Positions 1-10,211 of a DNA stretch of 64,000 bases are shown here, piece by piece. The translations under genes were made by a program, and so were the position numbers. Numbering within the stretch: position 1 is the first letter of the stretch; every line of letters begins with the position of its first letter. The stretch is from assembly GCA_020744225.1 (NCBI GenBank), contig JAGMWG010000013.1:558001-622000 (forward strand), read 5' to 3'. The stretch is from Paraphoma chrysanthemicola (Eukaryota > Ascomycota > Dothideomycetes > Pleosporales > Phaeosphaeriaceae). The notes below the pieces were generated by a model. It was not told the DNA's origin and did not search any database. It saw nothing but the letters and a program-made list of their open reading frames with translations.

Positions 1-728
1 CTGGTCGCGGCAGACCGACATCAGGCTTCCGACACCACTCAAGCGACATACTCGGATCTTGTTTTGCAGCTGAGTAGACGCACCCGCTGTAATAGTACCG
101 GTCTATTATGATTGTTGTGCCAGCGGCTAGATCAGCTTTGATTGATGGGCTGTGAATGATTAGACCAGCAGAACAAGTGTGGAGGTATTGAGCATGTTGA
201 ACTCACGCTGCTTCCCACCGATTCGCACTAAACAACAAATGAATAACGTGATCTTCTGACTCGCTCTGCCCACTCAAATAACTATTGATCATATGTCCAA
301 TTGGCGTCGTCCTATCTGTTCATCACCATTAGCAACCATCGACCACAACCATCACTCTAGTTCCCGCGCCGCCTCCTTACATACCAGGAAATCGCATGTG
401 TCGAACTTTGGTTCCTTCTTTCTCCAGCGTTTCTGCGAGGAGCTGGCATTGCGTCGATTTTCCGGCGCGGTCGAGGCCTTCGAAGACTACGAGCTTGCCG
501 CGAGGCATGATTGTGCCAGATGTGCGTGCTGGAGACGGTTGGAGATGCAGGTGGGATGTGAAGGGGGCAGGGATGGAGAGGAAGCGAGGTGTTTTGGGAA
601 TAGTGGGGCGCTAGTGGTGGGACTTCGATGAGGAACTGTCCCGCAAGGACAACCATTACTCTGCCATTTCCCGCTTAATCTGCTCCAGACCTCCGCGGTT
701 ACTTGTTATCTTTCCTCCCTCTTTGCTT
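1..728. other. Intergenic, no gene recognised
   Basis: No open frame here has protein-like composition. Short overlapping frames on both strands at about 290-660 are Arg/Ser/Pro-rich, resemble nothing known, and are probably chance. The stretch includes the upstream region of the LPxELR gene that begins at 729. Confidence 0.6.
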
Positions 729-1583
729 ATGGGCACCATGGGAACCTCATTCCTTACACTTCCAACTGAGCTGCGATTTGAAATTTACCATTACTTGGTC
801 GCCGGCTGCCTCGAAGATGCAACTCGAGCTGATCTTCATGCGATGCTCCTCTCTTGCCGGGTCATCCATCGAGAGTTGGATTCGGAATTCCTCGCAAAGC
901 TGCATCCACTTTTCTGTGCTCAGCGCGATTGGAGAAGGCGTGGTTATGATCAGGAACCAATTCGGTTTATACTTTACCACAACCACACCATTGGTGGCAT
1001 GTCTTCCAAGCTAATTATCAAGGTACTGTTCCTTGATAAATGGCACAAAAATTCAAGGAGGCGCGAGTTTTCTTGGTTTGGAACGCTGTGTCAAATCCTA
1101 CAGCCGACTCTGCTTCTGCCATGGCATACCTTGACCATGCGATTTGTGCATCTGGACTCCGGCCCACCTCTCTTTTCAGATCTGATCTTCTTGTCCTTTA
1201 AGTTTTTCCAATTACTTAAAAGGCTTTCCCTAACGAGATTCGTTCTCGAGAATGTGCGCCGTCTCGTACTGGACTTCCCCGATCGCGGGGAAGAAGATTC
1301 AATGCGGATTGTAGCTTTACAAGAGCTTTTCATGTTTGCTCGACTAGACATGACCGGTCGTTTCAGCGAGTCGGAGAAGGTCAAAAGAGGATGGGCCTGC
1401 AAACTCTCCAAAGGGAACACTGGTTACAGCCTTGTGCTGGACTTCGATACTGAGCTGGAAGATCCGAAAAGAGTCGTGTCAAAGTTTTTGCAGGTAGGCA
1501 ATTTCATCGAGGCTAAGAGCAGGAATTCTAGCGGGATGGAAGAAACGACGAAGCTTGTAATTAGCGCGGGGTCGCCGTGGTGA
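729..1583 (+). CDS. 2EXR-like (LPTELRFEIY) hypothetical protein
   Basis: Uninterrupted frame of 284 residues. The start was set at the ATG at 729 because the frame opens three bases earlier only with a doubtful TTG; a second ATG lies at 738. Residues about 8-20 contain LPTELRFEIY, the N-terminal signature of a large fungal family (2EXR/F-box-like) annotated only as hypothetical. It is followed by a conserved LLSCRVIHRE helix, which matches the usual CRxxxxE pattern. The rest is Leu/Phe- and basic-rich with no recognised catalytic motif. Two further LPxELR genes follow within 3.8 kb, so this is a local paralogue cluster and the only clearly intact copy. Function is unknown; a protein-interaction role is inference. 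Confidence 0.6.
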   Translation: MGTMGTSFLTLPTELRFEIYHYLVAGCLEDATRADLHAMLLSCRVIHRELDSEFLAKLHPLFCAQRDWRRRGYDQEPIRFILYHNHTIGGMSSKLIIKVLFLDKWHKNSRRREFSWFGTLCQILQPTLLLPWHTLTMRFVHLDSGPPLFSDLIFLSFKFFQLLKRLSLTRFVLENVRRLVLDFPDRGEEDSMRIVALQELFMFARLDMTGRFSESEKVKRGWACKLSKGNTGYSLVLDFDTELEDPKRVVSKFLQVGNFIEAKSRNSSGMEETTKLVISAGSPW

Positions 1584-1934
1584 TGCCTTTATCATTGCAT
1601 CAGCTCGACTCAAAGGGTACACAAAGGGGCAACACACTCCATAGGCTCTTCCGTCGATGTATTGCGCCAACAAGGAGCCGCTAAACATCTCAGCAAACTC
1701 AGTCCACACATTCCACAATCGAGTTTCAAGAGGGGTTTAACGGCGACAATTACGGTAGGTGAAAGGAACAACCGAAACTTACGTCACTTATGGTATTTGC
1801 CTATTCTCGTTTGTTTCGAGATTCCTCTCACTCTCACCTTCACAAGCCCCGCCACTGCTGCGACCCGCCTCAATAGATATGAAAACCTCCCCAATTTCAG
1901 ATGCCGCTCACTCAATCAACTCCCAAGCACCACA
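1584..1934. other. Intergenic between LPxELR paralogues
   Basis: About 350 bp separates the stop of the first LPxELR gene from the ATG of the second. An open frame extends upstream from 1935 to 1662, but its sequence is not protein-like and the family signature starts at 1935. Nothing else was recognised. Confidence 0.5.
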
Positions 1935-2696
1935 ATGGCGCGCAACCACTTCCTTGAGCTCCCGCTTGAGCTGCGCCTCAAGGTCTACCACGAGCTGGCA
2001 ATATCATGTTTGAACGACAATCGAGGGTCCAACTTAAGCGGCCTGTTCCGCGCTTGTCGCCAGACTCACCAGGACATCAAGGACGAGTATGCGTCGAGCG
2101 TAATACCTATTCTCGAGATCGTGAAGCGCAGGACGACGCTTTATTCATAGAATGTGAACTTTAAGCTAGATATCGAGTACCATGACAATTTGCTGCATTC
2201 CATCAGCATCTCAAGCATTACTGTGCTTGCGCACCACCTTAAGCGACACGGCATCTATTCTCCCCGCGAAGAGTACCACAAAGCTCGAATCGATTGTCTG
2301 CGCAGCGCCTGCCGCCTCTCTCATCAGACTTTGAGCATCCATATCTCACGGGGTATATGGGGCACGTGTCGTGGCGCAATGCAATTGTTCAACACTCTCT
2401 CCAATATTCACGACGGGCGAGACGCATTTGGAAATGCTACACGCCTCATCCTCCAGGGGGACTTGTTCCTTCATGATGCCATATCGCTGAGCGACGATCT
2501 TTTGCACCAAATGCAGAAGACAGATCCCTACGAACCAAATGCGACATCTCCGTACCGCAAAGTATACCACGCATGGGTGGCGAGAGTCCAGGAAGCTAGG
2601 GGTTCCCATGGCGCTTGTATGATTGGCTACGATTTCGAAGAAGGCTTGCCTGAGGTGAAGGATGTCGTGTATCGCGACGGTGTGCGCGTGGCCTAA
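1935..2696 (+). CDS. 2EXR-like (LPLELRLKVY) protein, stop codon or 51-nt intron inside
   Basis: The start at 1935 puts the signature LPLELRLKVYHEL at residues about 6-18, followed by an LFRACRQTHQDIKDEY helix as in the upstream paralogue. The frame meets TAG at 2148-2150, then continues in the same frame to 2696. Two readings are possible. In one, GTAATA at 2100 and CATAG at 2150 bound a 51-nt intron, divisible by three, giving a single protein of 236 residues; no clear branch site is visible. In the other, the stop is real and the gene is a pseudogene. The downstream part, with RLSHQTLSIHISRGIWGTC, looks like normal coding sequence. Function is unknown. Confidence 0.5.
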
Positions 2697-2961
2697 AAAG
2701 ACTCAATTGAGTGCGTTGTTCATATGGAAGCGTAGGCACGGTGAATATGATCATATGAGAAAGCAGAACCACGCCGGAACGCAAACAGTATTGTCCGGCT
2801 TAGTCGACACCGGAAGGAAGATCTGTACAGGCTAGAACAATCAACGTGCCGAACTCCGCCCTGCTTCCACGGCAACCATGTCTACGCTTTCACCAACCTA
2901 AACTTTCCCACTTCTCATCCTTCCCTCTCCCACTTCCCATACCCCTCCCCAAGTCTGCTCC

Positions 2962-4480
2962 TCAACACTTCATCCACCTCCTCACAATACCTCCCAACAA
3001 CATACACAACCGCATGCTCCTGCTCATACGCCACCTCTTCCTCTTCCCCCTGTACATAAACATACGCATATGCTTCTCATGCCACTCGCTCCCATCTCTT
3101 CCCACTGGCGACCAGTTGCCTTCATAACCAAGTTTATAATCAACAGCTTTGGCAAGTGTTTCAATCGCTGCTTCGACGATGATGGAGTCTGATTGTGTAA
3201 GCCAGTATGTTTCGCTGATTATTTTGTCTTGTTCTACGACGTCAGCGCGGTGGATACATGTCGCGGTCAGGGATTTCCAGGTTAGTCGGTCGATGTGATA
3301 TAACTTGATGATTTGGCGGATGCGATACATGTAATCCGTGAACGGATTCTGCGGTGCGTGAGGTTGTGTGGAAAGACCAGTGATACAATTCCAGAGCGGG
3401 AAGTCGCGGAGCCAGTGGAGTTCAATGAGCCGCTTGACGTGTTTGAACGTATTCCGATGGAGGTTGTCTTTGCTGCGATTCTTGGTGTCAAAGCGGATGT
3501 CGATCGTCGTTGGATCGATAACGTGGATGACGTTAGGGGAGCGGTTGAGCATTTGCGGGAAGCGGAAGAGTGGAAAGAAGTTGAGGTTGCGGATGGTTGC
3601 TTTGTATCTTGTGAGAGGGTCGGGTTTGCTTGGATAGATGCGGTTCCACATTTCGGAGAGGACGAGACAGCATGTTAGTGCTAGCATGGGGAGGTCGTCG
3701 CAGAGGTTGCCGCGTGCGTTGATGTGAACGGGTGGATGGTATTGGACGAGTCCTTGCTGTTCAGGCTGTCGCCTTCCTCCTCCTCGTCTTCGTCTTCATC
3801 ACCTTCCTCAACATCCTGTTTATGGTCTATCTCATGCCAGCAACGGCGAGTATACATCTCATACTCCGCTTTGCACTGTCGATATGACGCCTCAGCGCCC
3901 GGAATGAGCTCGTTTGCATCGTGCTGCACGTTCCAGCTGCTTAGCGCTCAGATGATCCAGCAATTTTTGACGCTCCATTTCAAGATGCACCTGTTCCTCA
4001 ATCCGTGACTTCAGTCGGACATGATAGACACGCGGACTCGGGTCGACGCTATTCCATAATGATGGGCGCATACTGCGGTAGGTGGGCCTACTCTGTGATA
4101 CATTTTGGTGCTTAGAGATGTGCTCGCGAAAATCGGCATCACGTTTACGCTCCTTGCGTTCCACCCCTTCGTGCAACAGGACAAATGCGTATACATTTAG
4201 ACGAGTCTCAGGAGGGAGATCCAAGAAACGGAATGGTCCATTTGCGGAGCCATCTTCGGAGTCGGTATAGCTTTCAAGATCTTCCTCATCGGTGTATGCA
4301 TCGTTTGAGTCTTCGAGGTAGAGCCCACGATACTGGCTCTCAGTATGTCTGTAGAAGCACTTCAAGGTCTTCTTCCATAATAATTCGCCTGCGAGTATGC
4401 CGTCCTCATGCTGGTTCTGTGTTGTCCGTGAGCTGCGCAAGAGGATCTTCGGGAACCGAAGCTGGTGTCTTTTCACTCAT
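2962..4480 (-). pseudogene. 2EXR-like (LPPETRLNVY) gene broken by three frameshifts
   Basis: On the minus strand the best start is the ATG at 4480 (MSEKTPASVPEDPLAQL). The frame hits TGA near 4407, while the following coding sense (HEDGILAGELLWKKTLKC) lies one base out. That second frame carries the family signature FLDLPPETRLNVYAFVLL and ends at about 3892. The sense then continues in another frame (GAEASYRQCKAEYEMYTRRC) through an acidic DEDEDEEEEGD run. At about 3775 it shifts back into a frame reading VHINARGNLCDDLPMLALTC and ending at 2962. No GT..AG pair of normal size explains the shifts. I therefore read it as a decayed gene, with sequencing indels in the GAG/GAA run as the alternative. 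Function is unknown. Confidence 0.55.
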
Positions 4481-4854
4481 GTAGAGATATCGGTAGGTGC
4501 TTATGAGAACGCCTACCTGGTCTAATATGGCGGCGGTAAATAGGTACTTGTGAGGAAGATTGCTGGGAAAGATTGCCAACGGATTGCTACCACTGCACAC
4601 AATCAGACTCTCGTGGTGCATGGTCAAGGGTTACCGCCAATGTACCTGATATGTGTCAATTTACATTTGGTATCATGTGGCCATCGAAAGAGAGAATGGT
4701 AAGGCAAGAAGGTCGAAGGTACATTGAATTATTTTTATTATTATAGTGGGTTTTTGCAAGGTGTTCATGCCCTCGCTTTTCGCAGATTCTGGTTCTAGGC
4801 CGGCTGGCTGCGGTTTGAAAAATGGCCGCATTTCGCGAAGACCGTTATAGCTGG
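4481..4854. other. Intergenic, 5' flank of the broken LPxELR gene
   Basis: About 370 bp with an A/T-rich patch (AATTATTTTTATTATTATAG, near 4726-4745) that may serve as poly(A) context for the neighbouring minus-strand genes. No gene recognised. Confidence 0.45.
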
Positions 4855-5526
4855 CTACTTCCAGTATGACACGCCGAGCTCCTGGCCCAGCTTGACGCTG
4901 TCGCCATCGAAAACGATCTTCTTGACTACCACGCCGACCGTGTCCCACTTACTGTCGGTGTTCTTGACGTCTAGTGTAGAGTCCCGTCTCTTGCCTGATT
5001 TGTCCTCTCCACCAACCTCACGTACGACCTCGAAGTTGCCGTTACCGACGTCGACAAGACGAGCCCGCTTGTAGCTCGCGTTCGAGACCTGACGATGAGC
5101 GACGACGAAGCCGGCTTCATCTTGGTCCTTGATCCATTTCTTGGCAGCCTCATCTTGCCAAATCTTGTCAAGGGCAGCATCTGCATCCTTTAGCAGCCTT
5201 ACGCGCTGCTCCTCTGCTTCAATGGTGCCTGCCTCTAGGCCCTTGCCAAGTGTTTTCTGCACGAGATGAGTACCACCAAAGCTCTCAACGAAGCTGCCGT
5301 CCTCAGCGTTGAAGAAGATGACATCCTTGTACCATCTCGTGCCAATATCATCGAAGTCGCGGTCCTCGAGAGCTGAGGAAGTGTGCTTGGAGCTCTTGGA
5401 GACGAGCAGACCGCATGGGAGATCAGCGGCTGGCAGGGGCCTAGGCAGAATAGCCAGGTCGGGGATGATTGACGGCGAAAGCGGCTCCGAGAGGTGGCTT
5501 GGGCGGCGGGAGTACTTTGCAGCCAT
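4855..5526 (-). CDS. Conserved fungal protein of unknown function
   Basis: Single-exon frame of 223 residues. The open frame extends upstream to 5649, but the ATG at 5526 (MAAKYSRRPSHL) begins the part with normal protein composition; the upstream part is Ser/Thr/Tyr-rich and looks like leader. Sequence features are a Pro-rich N-terminus, a central segment reading TRWYKDVIFFNAEDGSF, an amphipathic charged helix (EAEEQRVRLLKDADAALDKI), and a C-terminus ending GQELGVSYWK. There is no signal peptide, membrane segment or known catalytic motif. It is divergent from the permease gene across 1.26 kb. I do not recognise the family. Confidence 0.6.
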   Translation of the reverse strand: MAAKYSRRPSHLSEPLSPSIIPDLAILPRPLPAADLPCGLLVSKSSKHTSSALEDRDFDDIGTRWYKDVIFFNAEDGSFVESFGGTHLVQKTLGKGLEAGTIEAEEQRVRLLKDADAALDKIWQDEAAKKWIKDQDEAGFVVAHRQVSNASYKRARLVDVGNGNFEVVREVGGEDKSGKRRDSTLDVKNTDSKWDTVGVVVKKIVFDGDSVKLGQELGVSYWK

Positions 5527-6788
5527 GATGTAGCTGTACCTGGTGGTAGAGAAGAGTGAGTAATGGGTAAGAAGTTCAATTGAGCGGTTTGTGAAGCTTG
5601 AGGAGCTGTTTGAAGCTGTATGGTGCTCTCGTGAGTGAGGGGTTAGCAAGCTTTAAGTGATGTGATCTCATTGGAACCGCTTTGTACCACCCGCCCATTT
5701 GGCAGGCACGACCCCGCTCGCCACGGCCAGGTAATTGCAGGTCACGCTCATGTGCCAGTACCTGGGATTGGCAGTGATGAGGCCATGTTGATGACGATGC
5801 GACGCGTTTTTGCGGCAAGATGGGTGGTGTGATGCATCAGGTGGACGTGAGGCTGAAGAGACATGGCGTGTTGTTGTACCTAAGTACCTGCGGGTGTTCC
5901 CGATAAGGGATCTGGAGTGGGTCGTTCTGTCCCCGACATGTTCCGAGCCTCCCTACTACCTGCACGCGACATCGTTCACAACGCGTCGTTGTTGCGCGTC
6001 AGTGGTAGAACCAACAACAAGGGGCTCTTAAGAGCGTCACGTTATTTCACATTCGACCGCTCACCGACTTCGGCGCGTTGTCACGCGACCGCGCGCGGTC
6101 ACTTCTTCCTGAGGCGCGACCTAGAACCGCTTCTGGTCCTCGCGGCCTGTCATGTCAGTTTGGTACAACAAAGTCAATGAGATGCAGTCAATCTCCTTCA
6201 CCTTTCGAGTTTGCCGAAAATAAATCTTATCTTTCTACGCCGTCCACCAAATTGACGAAGTTCGGCTCTTGTGCTCCACGAAGCATACCACCGCCGCAAC
6301 GAAACTTCGCGCGCAGCATCCTTCGATATTAGCATGACTGCTCACCGCAATGTACTATGATAGATAAGGCCTCGCAATTCAACGGAATCATACCGTTCGC
6401 CTTTCCGCTTCCGCTGAATGTTCAGCCTCCTGTATCAACCACTGATAGCATGTTTCTCACTTTTGCTTCCTATTTGGGATGACTCCGCTTTTGTCGGGCC
6501 AATTTAGACCAATCATAGAAGGCCCTGCTGTACCGTCTCTACCAAAACGTGGAGTTGCACGCTAATTCCCCACGATTTCTCGGGTGGCTGCAGCACGATG
6601 CTGTCCAGCTAGGCTCAAGCTGGCTCATGAGTGCTCGGAAATGGACCGTGGCATTCCACCGGATGTGTCCCTATCTTCCACTCCAGGGGAGCCGGAGAGC
6701 ACGTATCCACATCTACTATCTCTTGAGGCACCTTATCATTCTCGCGCTGATAGCCACTTAGTATAAGCCGCAGGACGACTCTCTGAAG
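5527..6788. promoter_or_regulatory. Divergent intergenic region with GATA (HGATAR) sites
   Basis: The 1.26 kb between the minus-strand unknown gene and the plus-strand permease holds seven HGATAR matches: 5901-5906, 6227-6232 (minus), 6358-6363, 6362-6367, 6443-6448, 6733-6738 (minus) and 6748-6753. About four would be expected by chance. The last two lie 15 bp apart, within 60 bp of the permease start; such pairs are preferred by AreA/NIT2-type nitrogen regulators. No gene was recognised in the region. Confidence 0.4.
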
Positions 6789-8533
6789 ATGCCAGATATT
6801 TTGTCGAAGAATACATCTCAGCACCTTGACATGGCGGAATCCGACCTCAAGCATACCTACACCAATCAAACGGACGTTGGCCAACTCGCGCAACTCGGTC
6901 ATGTTCAGGAGCTGCGCCGCGACTATTCGATATGGTCTCTAGCCAGTCTGTGTATCTGCCTCATGGCAACCTGGGAAGCACTTTCGACAGTCATCGCAAC
7001 AGCGCTGACCACCGGTGGCGCTCCTTGCTTATTCTTCAACCTGTATGTCATTCGTTGCAACGAACTCACGGCAGCATGCTGATCAGTCAAAGACTTGCTT
7101 CGGTCATTTGCTCGATCGCGATCGCTTGCTCGCTCGGAGAGATAGCATCGATCTACCCAACCGCAGGAGGTACGTCGAGATCCCAGTGCCTGGCATCAGT
7201 GACATGGCCGAAGCCCTAAGCACACATGATAACTAATTCCCGTACAGGTCAGTACCATTGGGTGGCTGCTCTGTCACCTCCAGGAACACGCAATGTAGCA
7301 GCGTGGTTCGCGGGATGGATCAATGTCGGTGGTCAAATCGTTCTTACAGCCTCCGCACCTTTTGCCGCTGCACTCCAGATTCAAGGTTACATCATCCTCA
7401 ACAACGAGACGTATATGCCGGAACAGTGGCAGACCCTTCTCTTATACTGGGCCGTACTTTTGTACGGTGCAGCACTGAACATATGGGGCGCTAGGATGTT
7501 GCCGACGGCTAATCTGGTAGCTGGTATGTTTGGTACTATGTTTTTGTGCACCACCAGCTGACCTGAATCAGGTGTGCTGCATCTTGTTGGTCTCGTTGCT
7601 ATCGTAATTGTTCTAGGTGTCATGTCGCCCAAGAATACAGCATCTTTCGTCTTCACCGAGGTCTCCAACAGCAGCGGCTGGTCCAACAACGGTGTCTCAT
7701 GGCTCGTCGGACTCCTGTCAGCTGTCTATCCTATCCTTGGATATGATGCAGCCTGTCATCTTGCTGAAGAGATGCCTCACGCATCACGCAACGTACCAAT
7801 CGCCATGGTTGGCAGCGTGACAGTAAATGGTATTCTTGGCCTTGGATACTGCGTCATGCTCCTCTACTGTACTGGCCCGCTTGAAGCACTACTTGCGACA
7901 CTTACTGGCCTGCCTTTCATCCAGATCTTCTTCGATGCGACAAAGTCGAGAGTCGGTACCACGCTTCTCAGCTTGACAATCACGATCATTGCAGTCGCTG
8001 CGACTTCGGCGGGTATCACTTCAACTTCTCGGACTTTTTGGGCTTTTTCCCGCGATAGAGCTACACCATTTGACCGCTACTTTTCGCATGTGAACCCGAA
8101 GTCCCAAATACCCGTCCGATCCATCATCGTCATCACAATCCTGCAGATGCTACTTGGATTCATCTACCTAGGCAATACCACGGCTTTCAATGCCATTCTA
8201 TCGATGGCGGTGCTTGGCCTCTACGCGTCATACCTTATGCCAATCGTGTACTTCATGATATTCGGCCGTCCCAACTTCGCTGCCCACGAGTTTGGTGTTT
8301 TCAAGATGCCAAAGGGCCTGGGTCTGGGCTTAAATATACTATCATGCGCCTGGTTGATTTTGGCAATGGTTTTTTCGACCTTCCCAACATTCATGCCGGT
8401 CACGCCACAGAATATGAATTACTCTACTGTCGTCATGGGAGGCTGGGTCGTCCTTGGAGGTGCATACTATTTTACGCGCGGACACAAGAAGTTCCAAGTC
8501 CCTGTAGTTGATCGCGAGGCGCGCGGTTTCTGA
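6789..8533 (+). CDS. APC-superfamily amino acid/choline/GABA permease
   Basis: Four exons: 6789-7042, 7093-7169, 7248-7523 and 7572-8533, 522 residues. The last two introns (7170-7247, 7524-7571) have clear GT..CAG ends. The first may end at 7086 or 7092; 7092 gives the family spacing. The product matches the fungal ACT family of the APC superfamily: RRDYSIWSLASLCICLMATW in TM1, the hallmark PTAGGQYHWVA, the GYDAACHLAEEMPHASRNVP loop, and about 11-12 membrane segments. It probably imports an amino acid, choline or GABA at the plasma membrane; the substrate cannot be read from sequence. GATA sites upstream suggest nitrogen control. It converges with the GST gene. Confidence 0.87.
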
Positions 8534-8672
8534 GTAGCGATAGGCCCTGTACATACTGAGTCGAGTAATCCCACTGTACTATTTACAATTTTTCCTTCTT
8601 CTTCACATCATCCTTCGCCCTAGCACAAACCATCAGCGTATGCCCTAATCATCGCTCTAAAGAAGCCAAGAC

Positions 8673-9395
8673 TCACTTCTTCGCCGCCATCGCCTTCGCA
8701 AACGCCTCTATCAGCGGCGGCCCCTTTGCACTCAATCCCGCCTCAACATCCAAATCCGGATCCGCCTTGCTCATCGCGCGTCTATACCCCTCTCTCTTCC
8801 CGACTCTCTGCAACCACGCCAAAATGCCCTCGTACTCGCTCAAATCCATCGGCGCAAACTTGCGCATCGTAGTAAAGCACCAGACAGTAACCACATCCGC
8901 AGCCGTAAACTCCTTACCCGCAAGCCACGCACCCGTCTCCAAAAGTCGCTTATTCACGACTGAAACAGCGAGCTTGACACGCCCTTCGTTGTTCTTGTTC
9001 ACCGCATTACTCGCCTCGACCAAGCCACGCGACTGCGCGAACCGGAAAATCGCCGGCTGCAACGTCCCGTTTGCGTAATGTAACCAGTATACATAATTCG
9101 CGTAGTCCTTGTCTTCAGGCTTTAGAGAAAGCTTCCCGTTGCCGTATTTGGTCAGCACGTATTCGACGATTGCGTTGCTTTCAGCGAGAGTGATGGGGTT
9201 AGAAGCGTCGGTGTGGTCTTCCAGAACGGGAGATGCGCCGAGGGGAAATTTTTGCTTGTATTCGGCTGGCGCAAGGAGCGGGGAGCGTTTGTAGAGTTGT
9301 ATCTTGTACGGGAGGTTGAGTTCTTCGAGGAGGAAGGGGATGCGTTCGCCTTGGCCGACTTGGAGGTGGTGCACAGTGAGGTCTGGGGTTGCCAT
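8673..9395 (-). CDS. Glutathione S-transferase
   Basis: Single exon, 240 residues. The N-terminal thioredoxin-like domain (residues about 5-90) starts VHHLQVGQGERIPFLLEELN and carries the glutathione-binding turn SPVLED plus LAESNAIVEYVLTKYG. The C-terminal helical domain includes the AGKEFTAADVV N-capping region. This is the Ure2/Gtt-like fungal GST pattern, implying cytosolic conjugation of glutathione to electrophiles. Codon use changes within the gene: the 5' half prefers C or A at third positions, while the last 60 codons are dominated by G (GCG, GAG, AAG, TTG, GTG). The 3' end faces the permease only 139 bp away. Confidence 0.9.
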   Translation of the reverse strand: MATPDLTVHHLQVGQGERIPFLLEELNLPYKIQLYKRSPLLAPAEYKQKFPLGASPVLEDHTDASNPITLAESNAIVEYVLTKYGNGKLSLKPEDKDYANYVYWLHYANGTLQPAIFRFAQSRGLVEASNAVNKNNEGRVKLAVSVVNKRLLETGAWLAGKEFTAADVVTVWCFTTMRKFAPMDLSEYEGILAWLQRVGKREGYRRAMSKADPDLDVEAGLSAKGPPLIEAFAKAMAAKK

Positions 9396-10211
9396 GGTTG
9401 GTGGGTAGGATATTGTTGCTGTTGTGTATAGGGTATGTGGGTGATGCGATTTGGTATGTAGTGTTTATCGAAGGTGGATTTGGAATTTCGAGGAAAGTGA
9501 CGTTAGTCGGCTACTTTCGGTATGTAATGCCCGGTGGTGATCGTCCGGCTTTGGAAGATGCCTAGGCAAGTTCTTAAGAAAGTGATCTCCGTGAACGCTG
9601 ATTCGCTGGACTTGACTCGAGCAAACCAGCAATGGTGTTTTGCTTGTGAAGCTGCGACAACTTCTTATCATTGTGAGACTTCCAGGCAACCATTTTATTC
9701 CTGCATCCTATGCGATCTTAGTCGCTTTGGTCAGTCCACCGTGACATGCGCTTACATGCATTGTCACGTGAAGCTCGGCCGAAGCCGCATCTTTAGGATA
9801 TGATTGGTCAAATGTAGGTCATGGAATCGATCGAGGTGTTGCTTACTTCACACATTCGCCGAGATGTGTGGAGAGTAATAAATGATTCGGACATAAGAAA
9901 CTATAACCTTTTTGATGCAGTCGCATGTGACTGATGAACTATCAATCCTCCAACAAGGGAACATCGAAGAAAATGGAGTACGCCGCGCTCGAATCAGTTC
10001 AACAGCAGATTTGTTGTTCGCAGGACTTGCCAATGGTTCAAGCGTGCAAGTTATAAACAGGAGAAGGTAAAGGTAATGAAAGACTGCTCCCATGTGGAGC
10101 ACTGAACCAGGATCTGAAACCGGATTTTCCCGGGGAACCGCCGGGCTCAATAAGAAAATACCCAGGGTGACCATCGCCCGAGAATTTCAGTCGGTCTTCA
10201 GACTCCATGCA
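9396..10211. other. Intergenic, no gene recognised
   Basis: About 815 bp between the GST start and the stop of the lyase gene, both on the minus strand. Open frames here are short with no recognisable protein features. It includes the GST promoter. Confidence 0.5.

Noticed and set aside
3892..3930. A 39-nt intron to explain the first internal frame change of the broken LPxELR gene
   Set aside because: A GT..AG pair exists but 39 nt is below the intron sizes seen elsewhere here and lacks a branch site; an indel is simpler.
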